A stretch of 64,000 nucleotides of DNA, from contig SIJG01000061.1 of NCBI GenBank assembly GCA_023374025.1, positions 728,437 through 792,436 of the forward strand. The letters run 5' to 3'. The DNA is from Heterodera schachtii. Lineage: Eukaryota > Nematoda > Chromadorea > Rhabditida > Heteroderidae. Position numbers and translations under genes: made by a program. This document shows, one piece after another, positions 11,842 to 23,282 of this stretch. Position 1 is the stretch's first letter; each line of letters starts with the position of its first letter. The notes under the pieces were generated by a model. It saw only the letters and a list, made by a program, of their open reading frames with translations. It was not told the DNA's origin and did not search any database.

Positions 11842-14767
11842 ATGTCAATTTCGAAAATTTATTTCCTCGTTTTCTTGCTGGTCGATGCTTCGTTCGCGAC
11901 AAGAAAGAACAACAAAAGTGAGTGTGTTATTTATGCTAAATAATTATTCTCTTAATTAAATATTATTTGTCGCTTTAAAGTCGAACTTTGTTACGGTTTT
12001 TATCGCCCAAAAAGTCGAAAAATGCACTCGACTAATGATTGATCGAGAGTGGCGATAAGCAAAATAGTAAATTATTTCACTTTTCTTGCTTTTTCCGACA
12101 AAACAAAAGCTCACAATCAACATCATGTTGAGGGAACAGAAAGCGCAACAAGCGGAGCAAATGACCAAAAAACCGATGAAAGTCGACGACATTCCGACAA
12201 TTCGGTAGGATTATATAATTACTGGGCTGCCAGATGTGATCATTATCATCATCATTTTGCTGGTTTCAAGGGGTCTATGATGATTTTTTCTAGTTGATAA
12301 TTTGCTGAGGTTTTGAGAAATTTGCTGATTTGATTGATTTTTTGAAAAAATCCTCAAAAATCGCCAGTTTTTAGTGAAAATCTGTTAAGAAATTGAATGT
12401 CCTGAGTTACCGGAGGGTCCGTTGTATCCCTTTATACCCATTAATACAGTATGCAACAGTAAGCCTTTATTCCTTGGGAAGGACACAAAGTCGCGCCGCA
12501 AAATTTTATTGATTTTTTTATTTTGAATAAAATTAATTTTACGAAATATGATTCTTGACGCCAAATGATGATTTTTTGTTGGCAAATGATGTTTTTGAAA
12601 ATTTCATACGGCAGCCCTTATTAATATTTCATTTTAAATATATCGTATCGTTCAGCTGTCATCACATAAGCTTAACACTCGAGAAGGGAAGAAATTAAGC
12701 GATGCCGAATTGGGAGGACAAACATCGGCACAAGGAAGCAGAAGAACCTCAAGCCATTCTCAAATGCCGTCGAACAAATCGCCACACATCGGAGAAAAAG
12801 TGGGACATTTCAGATACTTTTTTAATGAAATATTTTGTATAAAATATTTTTATATTCTACCTATAACAATTACGAGAAATTTTTTTGAAATTGTTAAAAA
12901 AATATATGCAATAAATCCTTAATTTTTGGTTGATAAAAATCCTGCATTTTTTTATTGGAACATTTGATAAGATTTGCAAATTTGTTAACTCTCTAATTAA
13001 AAAATAAATTTACAATAAAAAAAAATTAATCGTTGAAAAGGAAGCCCAGCAGGCGAAGGACGAAATTGCTGAGTTGGAAAATCAAAAACTAAAGAATGAA
13101 CTCAAAGAAATGAAACAAAAATTGGCAAAGCTTGAGATGTATCAGAACGTACAGCAGCGGAACATTGAGGAGATAATGGGGCAATTAGCGGAAAGGGAGA
13201 GAAAATTGTACGCGAAAATTGATGAGGTGACTAATTAATGAATTTAATTCGAAGCGGAGATACTGTACAATAAAAATTATCGTAATCATTTAATTTTTTT
13301 AAAGGAGTCACAATCTAAGGAAGCTAAATTAAATCAAATTGTTGAGAAAATAGAGACGAATCAGAAAATTTTACAACGATTCATTGACCAAATAACTGAG
13401 GCACAGAATGGAGGTGACGAATAAATTCAATAAACAATTTGGTATCATTAGGGCAAAAAGTGCCAAAATAGTTAGTATTTAAGTTCTAAAAACCCTAAAA
13501 ATAGATGCTAAAAATGGGAAAATAGTTGCTAAAAACTAAAAAATTTAGTGGTGTAAAATAACAAAATTTTATTCAAAATGTAACAAAATTAAAACCAATC
13601 TTGTAAAATTTTTCGTTTATTAGGGGCGTATTTTGAATAGATTCTTAGGGGTATATTAAAAAAAAATTTAATTCATCTATCACTAAGTTTCTGTATTAAC
13701 CTGTAAATTCATAAAAATTTCGTTAGTTTCACGGGGTTTGAACTTTTTTAAATTAGAACCTTATAGCTCTATTCTTTTCATATTAATATGATTAAATGTT
13801 GAAAATAAATTTTAATTGCTTTGAAACTGAAAATTAAATTTTGAGGTTTGACCATTGGCAATCAATGGGATGCAAATGCACGCGAAAATGATTTAATCAT
13901 TGAGAAAAATGAACTGATTGTCCAACATGATGGACAAATGCATGGTGATCAATTTCATATCACAGAATATGTTGAAAATTTATAAATATTTTTTTAGGCT
14001 TCGTTTCTGTATGTGCCAAAAAACCAATTCCAAAAAATGGCATTTTTTACTTTGAAGTTAATGATCTAAATGGGTTTACATCATTGTAAGTAACTTTAGT
14101 TTAAATAATCAGGGAACAATTTATATATGCTAAAAACCGTCAAATATATGAAATATATTTGACAAAAAACCACCAAATATTCGCAAAAAACTCAAAAAAA
14201 GCCAAAATATTTGCCAAAAATTAAAACAAAACTGATCAAGAAAATAAATTAATTTCTCAAAAAGTCTCATATTTTACCCATTCGCAAGCACAATGCTAAT
14301 CAAAATTACTTCAATGTATTTTTGAGTAAATCTTTTTCTTGCTTTCTATTATTGACTTATTTTTCGGAATTTTCTACGCTAAATTCAAACTTTGCCTTAA
14401 AAAGTGAATATAAGTCATGAAAAAGGTCAAAGGAATGCAAAAAGAAAATTTTGAACATTTTTAGGCATTTTAGGGATTTTGGCCAAGAATTTGGGTGCCA
14501 AAAAGATATTTTTGTAAAAAAAAAAAGTCAAATTTTTAAAAAAATCGCTAAAATATTTGTTAAAAATCTTATAAACCAAAAATATTTTTCAGTGCAGCCG
14601 TTGGATTGGCACCAAAAGAATTGCCATTGGGCGAACGTGCCGTTTATTTTGACGGCACAAACACTGACCAGCAAAACAATTCATACGAATATGATAGTCT
14701 GCACAATTTTGCTTCATCATCTTTACCGATTTTCAAAAATTTACCATCGCTTGAACCTGGCGATTGA
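11842..14767 (+). CDS. Secreted coiled-coil/SPRY (SPRYSEC-like) protein, copy 1, SPRY truncated
   Basis: Exons 11842-11917, 12110-12204, 12656-12799, 13041-13226, 13305-13413, 13846-13944, 13998-14085, 14593-(stop 14765-14767); all phases agree and give 323 residues. Residues 1-19 form a signal peptide: MSISK, a hydrophobic core, then DASFA before the likely cleavage. Residues 26-105 are a polar His/Ser-rich linker. Residues 106-203 are a Lys/Glu/Gln-rich coiled coil. SPRY begins near residue 204 with LTIGNQWDANA and KPIPKNGIFYFE. In cyst nematodes, secreted SPRY proteins (SPRYSEC) are gland effectors that act inside host plant cells; a coiled coil between signal peptide and SPRY is not usual. 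At GGC-GAT-TGA one G present in copy 2 is missing, so the frame stops in mid-domain. The remaining SPRY codons lie downstream (to 14830, and 15420-15598). Either a truncated protein is made or this is a recent pseudogene; a base-call error is also possible. Confidence 0.68.
13470..13690. repeat. Inverted repeat, left arm (SPRY copy 1, intron 5)
   Basis: This AT-rich arm contains the words aaatagatgctaaaaatggg and ttcttaggggtat. In reverse complement it aligns, with gaps, to the arm at 15115-15390 in intron 8. Between the two arms lie exons 6, 7 and 8, the core of SPRY. Confidence 0.5.
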
Positions 14768-15598
14768 TCGGATGCGGCGTAAATTTGAACACTCGCAACA
14801 TCATTTACACAAAGAATGGAAAACGCATAAGTAGGAAAATGAAGCAAAGCAAATAAAAATAAAAATAAATTTTTATTTGTTTTATCGCATAATTAATAAT
14901 TAGGGCTCCAATTTATATTTTTCACTATTTTTTTCATATGCTCCCAGTTGAATGAAACACACGAAAAACAGTTTTTTCGGTTGTTGTTAAGCTACTTTTC
15001 GGGTTATTAGTCCCTATTTGCTAGGCTTTTATTATAGAGCATAAAAGGCTTAAAAAATTTTTTTGGCTTTTTGCAAAAAAAATTATTAACAAAAATGCAA
15101 TAAAAAACGAAAAATCACCCCTAAGAATCGACCCGAAAATTTTTAAATATATACCCTTAAGAAATGAAAAATTTCTCAAAAATTCATCTCCAAAATTATT
15201 TAATTATTTTCTTGACAAGTTATTTTAAAAATTATTTATCTCCCTTCTGATGTTGGCTTAATTTTATTACTTTTTTAATTTTTGTATCATTTTACACCCC
15301 CTAAATTTGAGACCTTTTAGTGCCTATTTTCCATTTTTGGTGTCTATTTTTGGGCTTTTTTAGAGCTTAAAAATTGAAGCACTATTAATAAGGTAATAAT
15401 ATTAATTATTGCTTTCAAGACACGCCGCGTTTGTTTGTCGCGCCATCCGCCGATGTTGACCTTTTCCCGTGCGTTACGTTGCTTTGGACTGGCAGCAAAA
15501 TTGAAGCAAATTTTGGGCCAAATTTTAAATACAACATTGGCAATGAACAGCAGATGAAAAATAGAAACAGCGGCTTTTTAGGCCTTTGGAGAAGCTAA
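14768..15598 (+). pseudogene. Downstream SPRY remainder of copy 1
   Basis: After the premature stop, exon 8 continues to 14830 in another frame with a recognisable NTRNIIYTKNGKR-type SPRY strand, and the last exon (15420-15598) is intact, with DLFPCVTLLWTG, EANFGPNF and a GLWRS end. These are typical SPRY C-terminal strands. They would rejoin the reading frame only with one more base at about 14764. Confidence 0.65.
15115..15390. repeat. Inverted repeat, right arm (SPRY copy 1, intron 8)
   Basis: Contains cacccctaagaatc and ccatttttggtgtctatttt, which mirror the arm at 13470-13690 in opposite orientation. The same pair of arms flanks the same exons in SPRY copy 2. Confidence 0.5.
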
Positions 15599-16802
15599 CT
15601 TTTTGGTACAAATGAACGATAGCAGAGCAAAAATAGGAAAAAAAATTTTGTTGCGGTTTGAGTAAAATTATAAATTTGTTGATAAAAATTTTAATGAAAT
15701 CTATAAACTTATTGGTTATCTAAAAAAGCATTTTAAAATATAATGGCATTTTATTTTTAGTTATTTAAGTTGGTATTTATTATTAATATATTTGTTCATA
15801 AACATATGCACCGCACTGTAATTTTTAAAGTAAAAAGAATAAAAAACTCAGGGCTTCGTGATCTCGGTTCTCGAGTCGAGGTTCCGGGTATTTGCGTATT
15901 TGATCTCGAGTTAGAAGTCAATTTTCGTTCTCGAACCGAGAAATTTCAAAGGTTTTTGGTGGTCTCGGTCAAGAAGTGCCAGCAGCTGGCGTTGGTGGTT
16001 TTTGGATAGTTTTTGTTTATTTTTACGTTTATACAACAAATAAGCCGCATCTTAATTCCATGCCCTCCACCACAAAGGTACATTTTGCCATCATAGACCA
16101 CGGAAAATTGGATACCATGAGTGGAGGATGGCATCATTAGCAAAATGTTAACAATAAGCATTGTCAACTTACATTTTCAGGTATAAAATTCTCAAAAATT
16201 GATACTTCTTCTTATGGACTTTCTCAGAAACCTCAAAAAAAAAACCAAAAATTGCTACATTTATTTGGAATTATGATAAAAAAAAAAAAATTACTCCGAA
16301 ATTTGTACAAAAAAACATAACTTAAACCTAAATGAAAAAAAATGCTGGGAAAATGAATGCTGATGAGACTAATTAAATTTAGAGAGAAACAATACCATTA
16401 TTATCGGTATGGATTACGGTAAGCACCAAGGACAAGGCTTATAAATTATGAACAATGGATTCGGTATTAAATTAATACATTAAAATTAATTCCAAAAATT
16501 ATTCCTGTGACTGTGCTAATATGGCTGGCTTACTGTAAAAATGAAGGAAGGGAACAAGGGCTAACAACAGAGGCAACAGAGGGGGAGAAAGCCCATCAAA
16601 AAACTTTTTTGGGGATGGGCCCTACGGGGAGAGGAAAGAAACGCCCATTTGTAGCGGGAGGGAGGGGCGGGGTGGCAAGTGGCCGGGCCCGGCTCAATTG
16701 CCACCGCCAACGCACCGCGTAACAAATCGTCGTTCGTCGCTCAATATACCCTGCCCCAGCCCAATTTGACCCCTCCGGCGGGGCACCAAAATCCCACAAA
16801 AT
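15599..16802. other. Intergenic region between SPRY copy 1 and truncated forkhead
   Basis: No gene seen. It is matched through most of its length by 30139-31261 in the right-hand unit. A stretch at about 15850-16000 with ctcgagtcgaggttcc words resembles the dispersed ctcgagagtctcgg repeat found elsewhere. The last 250 bases are GC-richer and include agaggggggagaaag-like purine tracts before the forkhead start. Confidence 0.45.
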
Positions 16803-18821
16803 ATGGAAGCATTTCCGCTTTCCTCCACATCCATAAGCAACGGTGACCACCACAACAACAATGATCAACATACTGCTGGTGGTGATTGGGTGTTCATCAA
16901 CGCCTCCGGCGGACATGACAACGACTCTAATGAGGCTGCTAATGACTCCAATTACGGCATGTTGGGCAATTGTGGCGGCGGCCAACAGCAGTACATTGCT
17001 TTGACCTGGTCAGTGAAAGTTTTGTTTAGCCAAATGAATGGTTTTGCTGCTGGTGTTTCATAGCACTCATTCAGTGGCATGGCACACAAATAAACACATT
17101 TTTCACATTTTTGTGCCCGGGGGATAATTTTCAGTGTCCCGAAAAATTATTTATTTATTTGTATGACCGAAGGAAAGTTATAAACAAACAAAAAAAGCAA
17201 CAGTTTTCCCGCTTTTCCTCTCACTTATTTGGTCCGATGTATTCACATTCGGTCCACTGTTCAACTCAAAATATTTGAATTCCTGCTATTGCTGTAAAAC
17301 AATATCAATTTTCAATTTCATTTGCGAGCTTTTTTGGGCTGGATATTTTCGTGGGTACTGTATTTTGCGGAACGCAATTCGTTCAAGGGCTTCCTGTTAA
17401 AATTTTTATTTAATTATGCTCCATGGGTTGGATCTTCTCGATTTCGGACTTTTGTACCTCTAAGTTAAATATTTGACCCCCCCCCCCCCCTCTAAATACT
17501 CTTTAGACAATTTTGTTAATGTATGGCAGAATATCTTCAAAATTAGTCCTTTCCAAAAAAATCTATTTTTCAGGCCATAAATTTTGTTAAATGAAATTTT
17601 TTTTTAATTCATCTTTGAAACATTCAATCAATCTTATGCTCATTTTTCTTTTTTTTAGCAACCAACAACAAATTACTGATGATGAGCGGGGACGTCAAAC
17701 AACAACAACAGGACAACAACCATTTTTCCAAAGTGTGCATGGTTTTCAACCAGTACATGCAACACAGCCACCCAATGAGCCAGTGCAATTTGACTATGTT
17801 TCATGCCTATTAAATGGGGGCCATGATGCCGATGCGATGGAATGTTGGTGGACATCGACGGCGGCACCAATGGCCTCCAATGGAATGCCATGGGACAACT
17901 GTCAAGTGAGGATGAGGGTCCCATTAGAGATGACAAGACAAAACAGCGCAAAAAAAAACAAACCCAAAATATGGATAAACATCGAACATGGGCAAAAATT
18001 CTCAAAAATTAGGTCCAATTAACAAAAATAAATAAACCTTAAATTGATAAAATTCATTTAAAAAGGGATTTCGAACATCTCTTTATTTGATTTTTAAGCC
18101 GAAATAAGTGTAAGAATTAAAGCCGCGTTCTAATGATATTTATCCTGTTTTCAAAATCGCTTTAAAATTAACATTGATCATTTCCTGTTAAGGCAACTGC
18201 TCTCATAGACAATGTCAGTGGCCCAGGACAATTTGAGGTTGAAGAGGAGGAGGAAGCGGACGGCAATGACGAGGAGATGAAGCAGTACAACAAGGAGGAT
18301 GAGGGGAAGCCGACAGTGGCCGGAAGCAGCAAAGTTGTTGAACCTATGCCGACGGCAGCAGCGGCAAAATCCGAAGTGCCAAAATCGTCGGAGAAGCGGC
18401 GGGCACGCGGAAAATCCGGCAAAGGGGGACGCCGGCGGGCATTGCATGACCGTAGGGGGGAGAAGCCGCGCGAGACGTACATCCAACTGATCGGCATGGC
18501 AATTGAGGCACAGGAGTCAAAGCGGGCCACACTGACCGAAATTGTAGGTGATTTCCTGGATTTAATTGAGGTGAAAAGGGACAAAGATGAGCCGATTGAT
18601 GGGACTCAAATCGATGATTATTTTTGTGGCTTAGTGGTGAAAAATTAGGAAGCCGTGGGTTTAAATCCCACTGGGTGGCTTTCATTTTTATCTAAATTTT
18701 CTATGGTATAGAAGTAATTACCCTCATTAGTCGTAGGTTAATTTCCATCGAACTCACAATAATCTTTTTTGATTTTTAGTACAATTTTCTCCGCGAGAAG
18801 TTTGAATTTTTCCGAGCTTAG
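16803..18821 (+). pseudogene. Truncated forkhead gene, left duplicate
   Basis: Exons 16803-17008, 17659-17905, 18193-18543 and 18780-18821 match exons 1-4 of the complete gene at 31262 with few differences. Exon 4 is cut after the first helices of the forkhead domain: the sequence YNFLREKFEFFR is followed by Ala and then a TAG that comes from the joined telomere-like repeat. If expressed, the product would be about 281 residues, with the Gln/His/Ser-rich N-terminal part, the acidic stretch and the first helices, but without the recognition helix ([10 protein letters not shown] in the complete copy). DNA binding would be lost. The cut is the junction of the large duplication, so this is the expected left-hand remnant rather than a decayed gene. 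The frame is otherwise open. Confidence 0.72.
18627..18678 (+). other. tRNA-like relic with A-box and B-box
   Basis: In intron 3 of the truncated forkhead copy, tggcttagtgg (18627-18637) fits the Pol III A-box and gggtttaaatccc (18657-18669) is close to a B-box within a perfect 5-bp T-arm-like stem gtggg/cccac. A ggctt/aagcc pair lies between. The boxes are about 30 bases apart, shorter than in a normal tRNA, so this is a relic or a tRNA-derived SINE fragment rather than a working tRNA. It is repeated at 33057. Confidence 0.35.
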
Positions 18822-19162
18822 GCCTAAGCCTAATCCAAAAATTTTGACTTAGCTTAAGCCATTGTACGGTTTCCTTTTGTATGAATTGTCATGACACTGT
18901 AATTAGTAGTTTATATGTGTTTTAAACCCTCAAAATATGTGCTAAATCTTTGCCAAAGAGGTCAAAATTGTTTTAAGTTCATTATCTCATTTTCCACCAT
19001 ATAAAAATTGTTTAAATTCTTTTTATGGTTTCATAAATTTATTTTTTCCTCCAACTAAATCTTTTTTTTATATTATTTTTACTAAACGAGGCTAATAACA
19101 ATCCTTTAATTATTTGACTTTCCGTTTAGCGTTGTCCTTTCCGAGTTTTATTGTCCCCTAAA
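18812..19162. other. Duplication junction and 5' flank of copy B
   Basis: Forkhead sequence changes to the F-box-like upstream flank at ccgag (18812-18816), which is shared by both sides. The flank then follows copy A from position 922. The conserved tttag acceptor lies before the copy B start. Confidence 0.65.
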
Positions 19163-20902
19163 ATGCCGTGCCGTTGTCGTCCCCTCCCTGTCGAACTTGT
19201 CAATGAATTTGTGTCCTTTGTCCCTGGTCCCTTTTGTCGAAAATTCGTTCTTCCCGCAAATTCTCAATTCTTCTATTTGTTACTCCGTTCTAAGCGTTCA
19301 AAAATTTGGAAAAGCGAAGTTAGAATTTTTAAATTAACAAAAAAAAAGTTAATAAATTAAGACCGTCGATGTGCGTGAGGAAAATGCCCTTTACACATTT
19401 GGCCAAGTGTTTCCGCCGTTCTCAGCCATCATACCACGTTTACCCGACCACCGCGACGTTTTGGCACTTTCAATGCAACGAATCATGTAAAAAATTTCAT
19501 AACAACTCTTATTTTAGGCGACTCTAGTCGCCTGAGGCGTTTTGGGGTCATGATACGAATCTCACACCTATTTCAACCAATTCCGGCCCTAACAATTTCA
19601 AAATTCCATTTTTCCCGACATTTTTTTTGCAAACCAAAGAATATCCCTTGGCTTTCATAGTTTTAAAATCTGGACATTAAAGTAGAGTTGAGCGGGACCG
19701 GGACCAAAACACGGACAACTGAGTACCGAAGACTCGGTTTTGATCAGTTTGACCGGTACCGGGAAATCCCGGTTTTCCCAGCCAAAAAGTCCCGGTTCCA
19801 GTTTTGCCCCAAATTTCCGGTCCCGCTCAACTCTAAAATTAAAGAGAATATAGCGCCAACACCATTTTTATACATTTCAGGTTTCTCGAGAACCTGGCCA
19901 TCGGCCGCTTATTGCCGCTGTATGAACTTTTACATCCAAACGGCCATTCTCAGTGGATAATGTCGTTGCGCGCACGAAATGTTCCCGATTCTGTACGTTT
20001 GCCATTCTCTCACAATTACCATTAAAATGTGATCAATTAAGACACAAAACAGTTAATTGGTTGGTGCCTAATCGCACAAATTAGGCCGGGTTTGGTTTAC
20101 TCCCTCCTTTTTCTGCTTACTTTTCCTTGCTAAAAATGGTATTTTAACAAATGCTACTCGAGAGTCTCGGCCTCGAACTTTAGTTCCTAATACAATTATA
20201 TATTTTAGTGGTAATTTGCCTATTTTCTTCCAAACTTTAGCGCCCCACCGTTTGGGCATTCTTTCAAACAAATTCGGGCGCAATTGCCTCTCGCTTCCAT
20301 TGCGCCTTTCATCCCATCCAGCTAACCGATGCTAACGTTGTAAGCTTGAATTTATTCAAGGAAAATTAATACAATTTCCGATTTTTTAATTATTTATGGG
20401 TTAATTTCACAATGATTTTGTTAAAAGGAATGGGATGCCGCTTTGGTCTCTTTTGCCGACCGCGTGGCATGGCGCCACAATTGGAATCCGCTCACTGAAC
20501 AAATTCGGTCAGCACTAGCGCAGGTAGGAAAAATTCATTAAAATATAATTAAGGAATTAATCATTTACATTTTGTGGCATTTTTTTGCTTAATTTGAACG
20601 ATTTATGTTTGGCCTGCATGATTTGGCCCTTTCTCTGCCAGTCCTAATTATTTGAATGAAAATCTTTATTCCCATCTGCTCGATAACAAAATTGCAGAAA
20701 TTTTTCTTTAATTCGCCGCTTAAATTTCGGAAAATTCTGAATGTATTTGCTTTTTATTGCCTCGTGCCGTTCATTTTGTGCATTTTCAAAATCTTATTTT
20801 TTGCCATTTTAGATTGAATCTGGTGAGGTGCCATCTGACGTTGATCCTTCTCCGTACGACCTCCCGCCCAGCGATTCACCGCCATCCTTGGGCGGCCTTT
20901 GA
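19163..20902 (+). CDS. F-box-like family protein, copy B
   Basis: Exons 19163-19318, 19362-19486, 19881-19992, 20241-20339, 20428-20523, 20813-20902; 225 residues, with all splice sites and phases as in copy A. Introns are also nearly identical to copy A and copy C, so the duplications are recent. Differences from A include VPGPF for VPGLF in exon 1, HRDVLALS for HRDAFTIS in exon 2, FQTNSGAIA for FQTNSAAIA in exon 4, EWDAALV for EWDVALV in exon 5, and IESGEV in the last exon. A caataaa-type signal (aataataaaa) follows at about 21057. Only the exon 1 LPVELVNEF stretch suggests an F-box; the function of the remainder is unknown. Confidence 0.72.
19683..19835. mobile_element. MITE-like element in intron 2 of copy B
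   Basis: Same terminal inverted repeats (tagagttgagcgggacc / ggtcccgctcaactcta) and same intron site as the element at 1791 in copy A. Confidence 0.7.
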
Positions 20903-21730
20903 TTGGTCAAAAACAGTGCCGTTGACGTCACTAAAAGAAAACAAACGCTAATTTTGTCTAACATTCACCAGAACTCTTTTAATTTTTAACTCTCAAAGAT
21001 TTTTTCTCATTTAATTATTATTTTTTTCATTTTCTATTGCAGTCTAAAAAAGCTGGAATAATAAAATTTCTCAATATTTGTGTCACTCATAAATTGGGCT
21101 TTTATCTAAACGGCTTAAATTGGTGTGAAAATTCTCGATGAAATTAACGATCCATAGAAGAAAAAAAGAGTTTGATGAGCCTTGCTTTTTAAGTCTTTTG
21201 TGATGTCGGGCAATTTGCTATGCTGTTTTGCCGAACTGAATTTGCGGGATTAATTTGGTAAATCCACAATTCCAAAAATTCCGCATTTTCTCCCACGCCG
21301 CTCTCAATCAATCATTTGGGTTTCATAATTTTCAAAATCAACCATTTTCCCGCTAGCGCAGCATTTTTAAAATTTTGGGTATTTTGGTGCTTTTCGTTTT
21401 TTCAATTTGTTCGTATATTTCTTTGATTGAACCCGTGCTGTATTGGTGCGATGTTTATGATAATCTGATTTTCGGTCATTTTTGCCGCTGTTTGAGCTTT
21501 GGCCTCCCAACGGCAATTCCGGGTGGATAAAAAAAAATCCAACTTTTGTGCCTAATCAGACAAAATTAGAGCGAGTTTGGTTTACTCCGGCATTTTTTCT
21601 TTTTACTTTTCCTAGATTAAAAAAAATATCTTTACAAGTGCTACTCGAGAGTCTCGCCTCAAGTCCCGGTTCCCAAATCCAAATTAATTTAAATTTTAAT
21701 GATAATTTACCTATTTTCCTTCAAATTTAG

Positions 21731-22006
21731 CGTACCATCGTTTTGGCATTCTTTCATACAAAATCGGCCGCTTTTTCCTCTCGTTTCAATTGCGCTTTTC
21801 ATCCCATTCATTTGACGGAACTTATTGTTGTAAGTTTAATTTATTCACTATTTGTTTTTATGTGCCTCGTGCCTTTATTTTATGCATTTTCAAATCTTAT
21901 TTTTGCCATTTTTTTTGTTGAATCTGGTGAGAGGCCGTCTGATGTTGATCCAACACCGTACGACCTTCCGCCCAGCGAATCACCGTCATCTTTGGGTGCC
22001 CTCTGA
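21731..22006 (+). pseudogene. Degenerate exon-4/exon-6 cassette after copy B
   Basis: The exon-4-like segment 21731-21829 begins RTIVLAFFHTKSAAFSSRFN and keeps its splice sites. The exon-6-like segment 21917-22006 begins VESGERPSD and ends SLGAL with a stop, but it is preceded by tttttttgttg with no AG acceptor. It belongs with the cassette at 5386-5664. Confidence 0.5.
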
Positions 22007-23183
22007 TTGGTCACAGAAACACTGCAGTTGCAGTCACTCAAACAAACAAACGCTAATTATGTCAAACACTCACCGGAACTATTAAAATTTTGAACGCATG
22101 AAAAATTTCTCAAAGCATTTTTCTCGTTTAATTTTGTTTTTTCATTTACTGATTTATTGCTTGTAGGTGCCAAGCCCCTCCCCCCTACCCCACTCCTTCA
22201 ACATAATTAAATTTAGAAAAATTTCAAAGACTTAAAGGACGGTTGTGGTGATGGCGTCACCCACCAAGAGAAAAACGGAAACTTTGCCTCATTTTAATAA
22301 AATGAATAATTCATAGTTAATAATTAAGAAAACTCTTTTAATTTTTCTTTTTCCCCCAATTCTCATCAGTATTTTTGGTACTCTTGACTTATAAGATGTT
22401 TTTCCCGTAGACGGATCCCGACAAATATGGTAACAATCGATAGCTCTCGATGTGACAAATCGACCTAGGGGTGGGGGAAGTTAGTCAAAAGCGATTAAAC
22501 TGGTTTTTGGACCGGATCAAAACGCATGCGAAAAATGAAGATTGGTCACAATTAATGGACACTTCAGTAGCAAAAAATCAATGGATAAATAAATAAACAT
22601 TCTATCACGATATGTCACTTTTTTTGAAATAATTGCTAATTTTTTAAACTTTAATGAATGCCAATGGAAAATCCATTTTTGAATGTCTTCGTTTGTTTTT
22701 TCCCATCCCTCCCCCTTTTTTGATGACCAATTCAAATGCCATTCTTTTAATCACCATCAAAAAGTCACTTATCACTGACAATAGACAGCAGCAGATTAAT
22801 TGCATTTAACCTCCTCCATAAATTTCGCCATTTTCCCACTTATTTTCTCTCCAATTTCATTTTACATTCATTTTTTTGTGGTGCCGGCGACGACTTTTTC
22901 TAAAATCCTCCACCTTGGCTTTTATTTTTGTTAATTATTTTTAATTTTTCGAAAACCTAATATTACTATTTTCATTTGTAACCAATAATTGTCGTAGCAG
23001 CATTCTTTTACAGAAATGTAACCAAGAATTAAAAAAAACTGTCATGTTTGTCTTTCTTGGCTATTTCAGACGTATTCCTCATTTTAGTTTATTCAATTTT
23101 TAACTTACCTTCCTTAAATTGTTTCTGAGATTTCATTTATTTCCAAACCATGTAAAATTGCATAGAAATGTCAAATTTTTTTT

Positions 23184-23282
23184 ACCGGCTGGGTACGGTA
23201 CTGGTACGGTTATCGCTCTACTCTAGTTTCAATACGGCTGGGTACGGTACTGGTACGGTTATCGCTCTACTCTAGTTTCAAT
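23184..23282. repeat. Tandem duplicate of a MITE right half
   Basis: Two direct copies, 49 bases apart, of cggctgggtacggtactgg through ctctactctagtttcaata. They match the right end of the element at 156-372, whose left half is missing here. Confidence 0.65.

Noticed and set aside
18168..18584. Ser-rich frame on the - strand, repeated at 32597-33013
   Set aside because: Exact antisense shadow of forkhead exon 3, whose sense frame carries a recognisable forkhead start.
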